Shown here: positions 54,884-64,000 of the stretch, piece after piece | Layout: each line of letters begins with the position of its first letter | Numbering within the stretch: position 1 is the first letter of the stretch | From: Selaginella moellendorffii | Lineage: Eukaryota; Streptophyta; Lycopodiopsida; Selaginellales; Selaginellaceae | Assembly (NCBI RefSeq): GCF_000143415.4 | Contig: NW_003314297.1 | Coordinates: 1,060,148-1,124,147 of the forward strand | Direction of reading: 5' to 3' | Length of the DNA: 64,000 bases | Notes under the pieces: model-generated | Told to the model about the DNA's origin: nothing | The model's input: the letters and a program-made list of their open reading frames with translations, nothing else | The model's database searches: none | Program-made: the position numbers and the translations under genes

Positions 54884-57444
54884 ATGGAGGCGCACTGCGC
54901 TGTGATGGTGCGAATCCGCGGCCCAGTAAGTGATGATCTCGCGCGCGCGCTGGATTTGAGCTGCATTCTCGCTGTTCTTAGGATCCAAAGTCGCGGAAGA
55001 TGCTGCGCCATGCTTTCCACGCATCAGAGTATGGTGTCTCCTTCTTTGATTTCTCCTCACGAGCCCTGTCAGATCGGGCGAGACTACTCTCTCGGCATCC
55101 GGTTTGCTGCTGCCGATCGCTGGAAAATCCGTGGTGGCGGTGACTTGCGCTTCGATCGTGGAGCCGTATCTATCGCCTAGCGATCTTGCGGTAACATTTT
55201 GTGATGGCTTTGAAATTGGAGTCACAGCGATCTCTTAGGACCAAGACTCGATCAAACTTGTTCGAGGCGCGACTCTAGAAGTTCTTCTGCAAGTGATCAC
55301 TCATTCTTTCTTCTTCGTTGTTTGTTTCCTTCTTATTTCTGAAAGTTTCAGGCTCCTCCTAGCTCAAATGAATTTGGATCCAGACCACTTTGGCTTCCAG
55401 CGCAAATTTTAAAACTGGTAAACAGTAGCAGTTCTTCGCGAAGTCTGTTCTACATGTGTTTGATCCAGGTGCTTGTGAAGCGGGCATCAGAAGCGGTGAG
55501 ATCCTTACTCGACGTGCAAGGAGGCGATGAGTTGTGGGAAATGGGCTGGAGTGTGGCAAATCCTCAAGAATCTCGTCCGGAGAATGCCACAGTGGTAAGT
55601 TAAAGTTTGCAATTTATCCTATATCCTAAGCTGCGCTGCGTTCTAGAGCGATTTTTCTCGCAGCAAAGAGGGTGCTGTGCCTAAGACCACAGCTACGCTA
55701 GCAGCAGCTTTTACAAGGATAGCTGTCCTCAGCGTGCAAGCAAATACTACGGTTTGTTTTTCTCTTTTCTTTTCAAGTCTTTCGTCCTAAAACTTGAAGT
55801 ACAAATTCTGTGCAGGAACTGGTGCTCTCAAATGTTTGTACCAAAGGCGATTTTGTCCGCGCAATTGGATCACCTTTTGGTGCGCTATCACCTCTGCATT
55901 TTTTTAACAGGTAGAGAGCCATCCCGCAACTGACTGGGTTTTACTGGAATTTGTTTGCCAGCGTTTCGGTTGGCAATGTCTCCAATTGCTGGCCGTCGTC
56001 ATCTAGGCTCATTTTAATGGCTGATATCCGTGCTCTTCCTGGTGAGCTCTGATGATATATCGTGTGAGGTCGTTCGATTTTAATGCTTCTTTTCGATGAT
56101 TGCAAACTAAATTCTTGTGTACAGGCATGGAAGGTGGTCCTGTTTTTGATGCTGCTGGTAATCTTGTTGGGATTCTTCTTAGGCCACTGCGTCAGCGCAG
56201 TTCTGGAGTTGAAGTTCAAGTAAGCTGTGTAGAGAAGTTTTATCTTTCTCTCTTATTTCTTTTGAAACAGCTTATCTTACCAGCCAAGGTTCTAGTGTCA
56301 GAACTGGAAGAACTTGGTTTCAACGTCATGTACAACATCTTTGACAACGAGAAGTTGCAAAGTAATAAACACATTCAAATGGCACTTTCATCAGTAGTTC
56401 TTCTAACAACAAGCAACGGAAGCTGGGCATCAGGAACTCTTCTCAACAAGTCGGGCCTTATATTGACAAATGCTCATCTTTTGGAGCCGTGGAGGTTCAG
56501 AAGGTTAACAGTTGATCCGTCGAACCCTTTGCTTCGGGACGATTTTCTAGAGGTGGCCAACGTATCAAATCGTGGCCAGTATTCACCCGTTCAAGTACGT
56601 CTCGAGCGCCAACAGCGACGTTCTTGGCATTTTGCGACAGTAGTATTTGTCTCGCATGGACCACTGGACGTTGCTCTCTTGCAACTCACCTCGGTGCCTT
56701 ACGAGCTCGAACCAATTCCAGTCGACACCACAGAGCCAGTTCCTGGATCAGCAGTAGCTGTGATTGGCCATGGACTTTTTGGGCCCCGAACAGGCAAGAA
56801 CCGCTTTTCGTTGGCGTTAACATCCTTCTTGTTAACTTGCAGAGCTAGGACCCTCTATAACAATCGGAGTTATCTCACGAGTCGTGAATAGCCGCGAGAT
56901 CGTTTCAAACCCGCAAGAGTGTGAATCAAACACACCTGTGATACTTCAAACGACTGCCGCTGTTCATCCCGGTGGAAGTGGTGGCGTCGTGGTTAACAGC
57001 CAAGGTCGTATGATCGGCTTGGTAACAAGGTACGCTTTTCTTTTCTTCCAGCAGAGAGGAGCTTACACTTCCTTTTACTTGACACAGTAACGCAAAACAT
57101 GGTGGAGTCACAGTGATCCCATACTTAAACTTCAGCATTCCTTCGGCAGCATTACGCCCAGTGCTCCGGTTCGCCGAGTCCGATGGTAAGACAGCTATCA
57201 AATTCTCCTCGCAGAAGTTTGATCATCTTTGCTTCCAGATTTTTCACTGCTCTCAGAGCTCGACAAGAAAGACACTGGATTGTCTGCCGTGTGGTCGATG
57301 GTGGATCCTCTAAAAACCGCTCCTCGGCCTCCTTTTGATCCCAAGAACCAAGGCAAAGGCTTGCGATTCGCGAAGTTCATCGCTGACAACGACAAGCACG
57401 CGGGGTTCGAATCCCTTCCACCGCAAATCAAGTCGATGCTCTAG
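54884..57444 (+). CDS. DEG15: Peroxisomal (glyoxysomal) processing protease DEG15, trypsin-like
   Basis: Fourteen exons (54884-54925, 54982-55028, 55073-55190, 55239-55292, 55352-55417, 55469-55594, 55647-55751, 55816-55910, 55962-56041, 56125-56219, 56271-56793, 56843-57029, 57088-57185, 57239-57444) add up to exactly 614 codons. Plant DEG15 cleaves the N-terminal PTS2 presequence of imported peroxisomal enzymes. The protease domain is in the second half: His345 (LTNAHLLEPW), Asp409 (PLDVALLQL) and Ser496 (HPGGSGG). A degenerate first protease-like half (AIGSPFGALSP, then GMEGGPVFD) precedes it. The C-terminus is SML, a known plant PTS1 variant of SKL. All introns are short and GT-AG, except 56794-56842, which starts GC. 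Arabidopsis DEG15 is about 100 residues longer, mostly in loops. Confidence 0.9.
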
Positions 57445-57622
57445 GAGGGATATACCGCATCTGGAAATGGAATATCTCTCGTGGTCTTTCTCCGTTTTTC
57501 TTCTTCGCGAGGGAGAATGCGAAGAGCCACGATGTAGCTCCTGGAGAGACTCTGGATTTTCTAGCGACGAGCGCCTCCTTCTACGCGATCTCTAGGGTCG
57601 CGCCAGGAGGGAGGAAGGAAAA

Positions 57623-58528
57623 ATGGGGTGGAAAGCGTTCGTGGAAGGCGGCGCCGCGTCCATCGTCGCGGGCTCCATGACGCATCCACTGGATCTCATC
57701 AAGGTGAGAATGCAGCTCCCAATCGCAGCGGGAGATTCGCCAGTGGCGGCGGCGGCGGCGGCAAGAACAGGGCCTCTGTCGGTCGGGATTAGGGTTCTTC
57801 AAAAAGAGGGCGCCAAGGCGCTCTTCTCGGGCGTCTCGGCGGCCATTCTCCGCCAGGGGCTCTACTCCACCACGCGGCTAGGGCTCTACGACGCGATCAA
57901 GGAGGCGTGGCGAGAGAAGCGATTGGATCCCAGCAATGCCGATCTGGATCTGGCAGTCCACAAGAAGTTCGCGGCCGGGCTGATCGCAGGAGGGATCGGC
58001 GCAGCGGTAGGGAATCCCGCGGATGTGGCGCTGGTGAGGATGCAAGGCGATGGGAGGCTCCCAGTGTGGCAGCGGCGGAGATACCTCGGGGTCGGCGACG
58101 CCCTGGCCAGGATCGCGCGGCAGGAAGGGGTTGGATCGCTGTGGACGGGGTCGGGGCCGACGATCCAGCGCGCGATGATCGTCACGGCGGCGCAGCTCAC
58201 GACCTACGATCAGAGCAAGGAGTTCCTGGCGGGGAGAGGGATCTGCCGCGAGGGATTGGCGACGCACGTCGGGGCGAGCTTGGTCGCGGGGTTTGTGGCG
58301 TCGGTGGCGTCCAATCCCGTGGACGTGATCAAGACGAGGATGATGAGCGTGGGCGCGGGGGACGCCAGGTATAGCGGGAGCTTGGACTGCGCGATCAAGA
58401 CTGTGAGGGGAGAGGGCGCCATGGCTCTCTACAGGGGATTTTTGCCGACCTTGACAAGGCAGGCGCCATTCTCGGTGGTGCTGTTCGTCACCCTGGAGCA
58501 AATCAAGGCCATTCTCAAGGATTTCTAG
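57623..58528 (+). CDS. Mitochondrial dicarboxylate carrier (DIC / PUMP4-6 type)
   Basis: An intronless frame of 301 residues with the three-repeat layout of mitochondrial carrier family proteins and six membrane helices. The signature P-x-D-x-x-K/R occurs as THPLDLIKVR (about 19-28) and NPVDVIKTR near 230, with a variant NPADVALVR near 128. The start MGWKAFVEGGAASIVAG and the Gly-rich helix ends resemble plant DIC proteins, once called uncoupling proteins 4-6, which exchange malate, succinate, phosphate or sulfate over the inner membrane. Exact substrate is inferred from family. Lack of introns is also typical for this plant subgroup. It lies 178 bases after DEG15 and 78 before the PPR gene. 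Confidence 0.85.
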   Translation: MGWKAFVEGGAASIVAGSMTHPLDLIKVRMQLPIAAGDSPVAAAAAARTGPLSVGIRVLQKEGAKALFSGVSAAILRQGLYSTTRLGLYDAIKEAWREKRLDPSNADLDLAVHKKFAAGLIAGGIGAAVGNPADVALVRMQGDGRLPVWQRRRYLGVGDALARIARQEGVGSLWTGSGPTIQRAMIVTAAQLTTYDQSKEFLAGRGICREGLATHVGASLVAGFVASVASNPVDVIKTRMMSVGAGDARYSGSLDCAIKTVRGEGAMALYRGFLPTLTRQAPFSVVLFVTLEQIKAILKDF

Positions 58529-58606
58529 CTCTTGGATTTCTAGAAATCCAAAGATCTTTTTGTTCGTCATGGTATAATCTAACGACTTAGCTGCAATGTT
58601 TTGGAC

Positions 58607-60193
58607 ATGGACCATGAGGTTATCACTTTGATCGGGCGTGCTTCTACCATCTCGCAAGTGAAAGACCTAGAGAGAACTTTGGTTGAGAGGAAACTCCACC
58701 GCCATGTCCAGCTCGTGAATCTAATCGTCAAAGCATATGCCAGGTGTGGCAGCCTCCAAGATGCCCTTTCTGCCTTTCAAACGCTCGAGTGTCCCAACCA
58801 GCACTCTTGGAATATCCTGCTCTCGGGCTACGTCCGCAATGGAGGTATTGCCCAAGCGGAGGAGCTGTTTGGAGTCTTGCCATTGCGAGATCGAGTGACT
58901 TGGAATACGCTGGTTGCAGCTTATGCTAATGCTGGGCATTTGCGTAAGGCAAAACAGCTGTTTGATACGATGCCGGACAGGGACATTGTTTCTTGGGCGT
59001 CACTTCTCCAGGCGTTTGTAAAGAAGGGAGATTTGAGCAGTGCAAAGAGGTTGTTTGATCTGATGCCCAGATGGAACGCCGTGGTCTTTAATTCCATGAT
59101 ATCTGGATTTGCAAACTTGGGTGATCTCTCCAGCGCCGAGAGTATGTTTGCATGGATCCCAGAAGCGACGCTCGTTACATGGACAACCATGGTGGCCGCG
59201 TTTTGCGAAAAGGGTCTAATAGCTAGAGCTAAAGACCTCTTCTCCAAAATGCCCGAAAGAAACACGCTAGCCTGGACTGCCATGCTTGAAGCGTTTTCTC
59301 TGAAAGGTGATCTCACCGAAGCAAAGCGGGTTTTTGATTCCATGCCAGAGTGGGATCTTGTCTCGTGTACGGTGATGCTTCAGGCATATGCCAACAGAGG
59401 GCATCTGGTAGAATGTATTCGTTTGCTCCAAACCATGCACGAGAAAAATGTGGTCTCCTACAATGCGGTGATTTCGGCTTTTATTAACGCTGGAGACTTA
59501 GAGGGAGCCAAGTCTCGGTTTGATTTGTGCCCAGAATGGGACATTGTGTCGTGGACAACTTTGATTTCGGGATATGCCGTGGCCAGGTATTTTGATGCTG
59601 TGGAGAGCTTTTTTGCAAGAATGCCCGATGTGGACACAATGACGTGGAATACCATGCTAGCGGCGTATGTCGGCGATAGAAACATCTCTCGTGCAAAGAC
59701 AACGTTCTATTCCATGCAAGAGCGAGATAACGTTTCATGGAACGTGATTTTAGCAGCCTATTCCCAAGCTGGAGATTTGGAGGAGGCAAGGAGGCTGTTC
59801 TCCACAATGCCGGAGCGCAACACTGCATCGTGGAACACACTGATTGGCGGCGAGGCCTACTATGGTGAACATGCAATGGATTTTTTTCGTGGAATGTGTG
59901 TCCATGGCTTGGAAGCGAGTGAGATTTCGTTTCTCAATTCTTTGGTGGCTTGCAACCACAAGGGACACATAGTACAAGCGTGTAACCTGTTCTTGTCTAT
60001 GAGCTTGGATCACAATCTAGAGCATTGGGAGGAGCATTTCTCACTGATGGTGGATGTTTTGGGGCGGACAGGGCAGCTCAATACCGCAAAGGAACTGGTT
60101 CAAGGAATGCCACTGGAACCAAACGTTGGAGCCCAGGGCGCTTTGTTTGAGTCACAAATCAGAGTCACTTGTACTCTAAAATCAAAAGCATAA
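58607..60193 (+). CDS. PPR protein of PLS/S-repeat type, donor of the inverted copies
   Basis: One exon of 528 residues starting at ATG 58607. About twelve consecutive repeats of 31 residues (S type, for example TWNTLVAAYANAGHLRKAKQLFDTMPDRD) run from about residue 60 to 415. They are followed by a longer repeat and a start of the E region (LVACNHKGHIVQA, VLGRTGQLNTAKELVQGMPLEPN). The frame then leaves the family pattern (SQIRVTCTLKSKA), so the E, E+ and DYW parts are missing. PPR proteins bind organellar RNA, one repeat per base, and in lycophytes serve very extensive RNA editing. Without a DYW end it would need a partner or act in another RNA step. Target organelle is unclear; no obvious presequence. 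Confidence 0.85.
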   Translation: MDHEVITLIGRASTISQVKDLERTLVERKLHRHVQLVNLIVKAYARCGSLQDALSAFQTLECPNQHSWNILLSGYVRNGGIAQAEELFGVLPLRDRVTWNTLVAAYANAGHLRKAKQLFDTMPDRDIVSWASLLQAFVKKGDLSSAKRLFDLMPRWNAVVFNSMISGFANLGDLSSAESMFAWIPEATLVTWTTMVAAFCEKGLIARAKDLFSKMPERNTLAWTAMLEAFSLKGDLTEAKRVFDSMPEWDLVSCTVMLQAYANRGHLVECIRLLQTMHEKNVVSYNAVISAFINAGDLEGAKSRFDLCPEWDIVSWTTLISGYAVARYFDAVESFFARMPDVDTMTWNTMLAAYVGDRNISRAKTTFYSMQERDNVSWNVILAAYSQAGDLEEARRLFSTMPERNTASWNTLIGGEAYYGEHAMDFFRGMCVHGLEASEISFLNSLVACNHKGHIVQACNLFLSMSLDHNLEHWEEHFSLMVDVLGRTGQLNTAKELVQGMPLEPNVGAQGALFESQIRVTCTLKSKA

Positions 60194-60302
60194 CTTTCCA
60201 AACAAAACAAAAAAAATAAATTGTTATGTGTTGCATCTAGCAACAGTTGTTTTGCTTAATAGTAGTGTTATTATTACTTACTAATCCAATTGATCAAATA
60301 AA

Positions 60303-60490
60303 GTTTATAATTATAATCATGTTTGTAATTTATAAACACAAGATTAATCTTATTGCATATCAACCATTAGATGATAGAATAAAAAAGAATATACTAGAAA
60401 AAGTTTAAGTAAGTTTATAAACTATAAACATGTTTATAAATTATAAATACATATTAATCTAAATGAATGACAACCGTTAGATGGTAGAAT
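60303..60490. repeat. AT-rich direct repeat of two ~107-base units
   Basis: AGTTTATAA-TATAA-CATGTTT-TAA-TTATAAA...CAACC(A/G)TTAGATG(A/G)TAGAAT occurs at about 60303-60380 and again at 60410-60490. The second unit adds substitutions. No coding; possibly a small inactive element or 3' flank repeat. Confidence 0.55.
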
Positions 60491-60571
60491 ATCCTAGAAT
60501 ATCCAAAAATATTTTAGGTATATTCATTACCATCCCAATCCTTTGCTTAAGCAAACCAAAAAAAGTGAAAC

Positions 60572-60595
60572 AAATAATAATAATAATAATAATAA
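60572..60595. repeat. (TAA)n microsatellite
   Basis: About eight AAT/TAA units upstream of the Gnk2-like gene. Confidence 0.8.
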
Positions 60596-60708
60596 GAAAA
60601 GCGTTGTAAGTATCGACAAGTGGCTTCTGAGCTGTGGAGTTCGTTGGGCGTTCAATCTGAGGTTCTAATCTATTCTTAATTTTCTAATAAACTTAGTCAC
60701 GGAACCTC

Positions 60709-61119
60709 ATGGCACTGTTGAAAGTGTTTTTGATACTGGCAATTTTCTGTGCCGAGGTTTATACTTTCCCGAAGTGTCCAATAGCAGGAAGTCCCTTTAG
60801 ATACAATCACAAATGGTTACGCAAGGGACATCCTTTCCATGCAAATCTAAAGCTCATGTATTCAAGCTTGTACACCTTGAGGATCTTGGGTGGCTATCTC
60901 CAAGAAGGTAGTGGAAAATTTATTGCCTATGGTTGCTACTCTTGCCCTGTTGGTTTCGACTCGTATGATAGCTGCAGGGCATGCATAAGAAACATCCAAG
61001 CCATGTTTGACAAGTATGTTCCACTCGCAATTGGTGCTGCTGCTTGCTTGGGTGAAGTGGGGCATATGTGTTACTTGCGATATGAAATGTATGACTTTGA
61101 GTGTGATGCTCCCTGGTAA
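60709..61119 (+). CDS. Secreted Gnk2-like (DUF26) domain protein
   Basis: 136 residues. A signal peptide (about 1-19, ending AEVYT) is followed by one cysteine-rich domain. The order matches the Gnk2/DUF26 fold: AGSPF near the start, AYG, then C-x9-C-x2-C (CPVGFDSYDSCRAC; usually C-x8-C-x2-C), AIGA and a final C-x-RYE-x-x-x-F (CYLRYEMYDF). Gnk2 of ginkgo is an antifungal, mannose-binding protein; related domains occur in cysteine-rich receptor kinases and plasmodesmata proteins. No kinase or membrane helix follows here, so it is a single secreted domain. The antifungal role is inferred from family only. Confidence 0.7.
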   Translation: MALLKVFLILAIFCAEVYTFPKCPIAGSPFRYNHKWLRKGHPFHANLKLMYSSLYTLRILGGYLQEGSGKFIAYGCYSCPVGFDSYDSCRACIRNIQAMFDKYVPLAIGAAACLGEVGHMCYLRYEMYDFECDAPW

Positions 61120-61213
61120 ACAAAAATATGTCTAAATGGAAGAATTTTCACTCTATTGAGTTTCTTGCTTCTCCATTTGACGATTAACCAAAAAAAACCA
61201 CGAAACAAATAGC

Positions 61214-62975
61214 TTACACAGAGGCGGAACCAGCCTCTTCAAAGGCTTTACTCCACACACTGGCGATTCTCTCGTTATACGTCACCTACACACAAAAGTC
61301 TCACGATTCAAGCACACAGGATGAGAAGAGAAGGAACTTACCTGAGTTTGTACAAAGCCCTTTAGCATGCTGAAAAAGTCTCTTTGTCGATCGCATTCAT
61401 AGTTTTCGATTTCACTCCGGTTACGTTCCTGATAGACCGCGTTAGATCTGTATCGAGGGAGACAACAAGGCACACTACCTTGATTCGCTCGTACTCCTCT
61501 TGCGCTTTGTCCCGGCTCTTCTCCGCTGTCTTGATGGAGTCGTTCAGCTCCTCCACCTTCCGGTTGCTGGATCTATCGCCCCCGAAAGTTTTCGAGGAAG
61601 AAGCATTCAGCTTCTCGATGCGAGCATGCATCGCCGAGAGGTCCGTCATCAGTGTCTGCAAGGTCAGCAAAGCGCTGGAGCGATCCGAAAAAGCAGTATG
61701 CACGGATTGCATGAGACCAAGATAATCGTGCAAGTGGTCCTGCAAGGCTGGAAGTTCAAGTTCACATTTTTCCCGGATGAAAAACCAGCGCCTACCAGAT
61801 GCTTGCAAGATTCAGCGTTGAATTCCTTGTAGAAGCGGCTCACTTTCACTGCTGCCGTTGCCAAGCGCTTGACATCAGTGGCGTGGACCTTTTGAGCGTT
61901 GCCAGTCGCTTCTTGAGACTCATACTTTCCTATGCGTATCAGAGCAAGTCCGAGATCTCCCACCACATCCCCAACCTCTTGCTGTGCCTTGATCAGAGCT
62001 TCAGCCTAAATGAGAAAGTTAAGAGCAAAAAGAAAAGCTGGCCTTGAGAACCCAAACCTGCTGAGAAGCCTCAGTAAGCTCCAGCTCGAGATCCTGGAGC
62101 TTCTCCTTCTTCTCCAAAAACTCCTTGTCTTCCTCAACAACGGGAGGCTTGGACGCCCCCCAGTCATTTGTGACGGACTGCCGCAGCTCCTTGAAGATTC
62201 TAATCAAATCTCTGCCACCTTTGGCAGGCTGTGACGCCTCTTGAGGAGCCAGCACGGTGCTGCTATCGCCAAAGAGCTGCTTGGGCAGCTTTGCTGCTCC
62301 ATCCAGCATTCTCGAGGCCATGTCGATGGATGGCTGCAAAGGTAGCTTCCCATTCGTTTGAAGAAACAGCCTGAGCTCCTCGGACTTCCTCAAAACTGGA
62401 TGGGCCGCGAGCCGGCTCAAGTACTTCTCCAGAGCCACGCGCCTCTGCTCGATAAACTCCTGCTTTTGCATCACTTGGCTCTCCACGATGCTCTTGTCCG
62501 GGCGAGGAGGTATGAAGTAGCCCCTGTAAGCCAGCGCGAGGCGGTCGGCGAGCGTGACAAAGTCGCGAAATCTTCTTCTCACGCTAAACTCCGTACCACC
62601 ATACTCGGGAATGTTGGTGTGCGATACCACCAGATAGGTCACGTAGATGTTGGGAACCAGCGAGGAGCCCGTGGATTCTTGGATCTTCTGAGGCTGCGTG
62701 ACGGCCATTGTGAGAAATTCTTGAGAAGAATTTCCCCCGTTCCTGGAGATCGGGACCTCCTTGGATGAATCTGAGACCCTAGGATCTGGTTCTGGCCCTG
62801 ATTGAGCTCCAAGAAAACCGTCCTCATCGTCCTCCTGATCTGCCGAGGGAGACATCGCCCCACTGGCCGCCATGGCGCTCCTGTAGTCGCTGCTGGAGAA
62901 ATACGCCAGCGGTGCCTTGTCCAACGAGATCGACTCCATACCTTCCATACATTCTTCCATGCCCTTCTCCTCCAT
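61214..62975 (-). CDS. SNX2: Sorting nexin 2 type protein (PX-BAR, retromer-associated)
   Basis: Five exons (62058-62975, 61796-62005, 61479-61739, 61342-61428, 61214-61285) encode 515 residues. The ATG at 62975 is used; the frame before it opens only with TTG. After an acidic, low-complexity start (about 1-105), a PX domain follows (about 106-212; RRFRDF and PPRPDK, the phosphoinositide-binding Arg and Pro-rich loop). A BAR-like helical region runs to the end (about 255-515; ATAAVKVSRFYKEFN, HDYLGLMQSVHTAFSDRSSALLTLQ). Plant SNX2 acts with SNX1 on endosomes and the trans-Golgi network in vacuolar sorting. All introns are short (50-60 bases). Gene structure and motifs leave little doubt. Confidence 0.88.
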
Positions 62976-63956
62976 TTTCTTGTGCAGATGCAAAAAACCC
63001 TTAAAACCCTAGACGGATATTCGCAGCGAATCTAATCTACATTTGAAAAACTTCTTAGTTGTTTTCGATTAAGCCCATCTATTTACATTGGACATTAGCA
63101 CAAATGGTGTCACTTGTATAGCTTTTTACTTTTTTCAAGTGAGAATTCCTTACTTTATTAAAATTATTTTAATGAAAATTCTTGTGAAAATTTTTAGTTT
63201 TCAAACACCTGCTCACAATCTTCATTTTTTAAAGCTCTTTATATGGTGTGCAATTTGTAAACTGTTTGTAGATGATTGTATATGGACTCATTTAACTTGG
63301 CATAATTTAGATGGTAACACTATTTTGGCCAAATCTTGGTTAAACTTTTTTTCCACATACAAAGTCAAAGTATTCCCTATAAATATTCCTTAGAATCCAA
63401 TGGCCACTCCCATTATATTCATAACCCATATTATACCCATTTTATAGCCATCATAAGCTCATATAAAGTGTTGCATTAAGAGTTCTTTAGAAGGGTTAAA
63501 TTTCACAAGTATGATAATATAATGGTTGTTGAACTAACCATAATAAACATAGGCTAGCCAAAGATCTTTAACAACAACTATTGAAATATAGACTACCACA
63601 ATCAATAGTAACCACAAGTAAGTTGTATGATATTTTTGCATTAGAAACAATTTTGTGCATTATTAAAGTAATGTGTAAAGACTGCTTCCTATTGATTGCA
63701 ATGTAAGAACAAAATATGAAGCATGAAAACTATGGATGTAATTTAACAAAGAGCTTCACATAATGCATTTTACATTGGACTAATGACATCCACAATTTAG
63801 TCCCTCAGAAATAAATCTATTATCAAATTCCACTAGTACACACTTTTTCTACCTCTTGTTACCTACCAAAAAAACATAGAAAAATAGTGAAAAAAAATTA
63901 AAAAATTCCACTCCTTGATCTCTATAAAGAAGTGGGTAAAAGATAGCACTAGATGA
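62976..63956. other. AT-rich sequence without recognised genes
   Basis: The SNX2 promoter and leader lie in the first part (AAACCCTTAAAACCCTAGACGG at about 62994-63015, telobox-like on the minus strand). Beyond about 63060 the sequence is strongly AT-rich. A 101-codon plus-strand frame at 63088-63393 has low-complexity Phe/Ile/Lys composition and is not convincing. Confidence 0.45.
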
Positions 63957-63957
63957 G

Positions 63958-63990
<33 letters not shown>
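63957..63990. repeat. (AG)n microsatellite
   Basis: An almost perfect GA/AG run of about 33 bases just before the window end. Confidence 0.9.
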
Positions 63991-63991
<1 letters not shown>

Positions 63992-64000
63992 ACTTGACTT

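Noticed and set aside
57878-58657. Minus-strand frame of 259 codons opposite the mitochondrial carrier
   Set aside because: Antisense shadow of a GC-rich carrier gene.
63088-63393. Plus-strand frame of 101 codons
   Set aside because: AT-driven composition, no signal or domain, no supporting context.

Overview
The window looks like nuclear DNA of a vascular plant, most likely a lycophyte such as Selaginella. Supporting this are many short introns of about 36-60 bases, a nuclear plastid ribosomal protein, a peroxisomal DEG15 protease, plant-type carboxypeptidase, phytocyanin and PPR genes, and LTR retrotransposons. The organism is inferred from gene content, not from a database match. Start positions of eukaryotic genes were re-set to ATG, and exon joins were checked by frame; most totals divide exactly by three.

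Left part (1-22191): a possible start of a gene leaving the window, a serine carboxypeptidase-like gene (minus), then a direct tandem array of a roughly 10-kb unit. Unit A is 1495-11654, unit B is 11655-21534, and unit C starts at 21535. Each unit carries a piece of the carboxypeptidase gene (complete only in A), a proline-rich single-pass membrane protein gene (minus), a small secreted Trp/Cys-rich peptide gene (plus) with two decayed relatives, and a broken PPR gene. Units A and B also carry a dienoyl-CoA isomerase fragment fused to an inverted copy of a PPR gene that sits intact at 58607-60193. An assembly gap of 100 N lies in unit A.

Middle part (22192-43022): unit C is split by an old Ty3/gypsy element on the minus strand with 175-178 bp LTRs. 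That element is itself split by two members of a second LTR family (22448-30188 and 34344-42397). These have LTRs of about 1.8-2.2 kb, interiors of about 4 kb without recognisable coding sequence, and clean 5-bp target duplications. Their LTRs hold arrays of 12- and 11-base units that stay open in all reading frames. Unit C resumes at 43023 and ends near 48977.

Right part (48978-64000): mostly ordinary and gene dense. It holds a decayed LINE-like fragment, a two-domain phytocyanin-like gene, a broken PPPDE/DeSI-like protease, a coiled-coil orphan, plastid ribosomal protein uS5, DEG15 (divergent from uS5, 96 bases between start codons), a mitochondrial dicarboxylate-type carrier, a PPR gene, a secreted Gnk2/DUF26-like protein, a sorting nexin 2 type gene, and an AT-rich tail ending in an (AG)n run.

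There is no operon logic here. The common themes are local duplication and decay, ectopic copying of PPR sequence, and nested retrotransposition. The strongest candidate for something undescribed is the small Trp/Cys-rich peptide family: one intact, conserved member per unit, surrounded by decaying neighbours.
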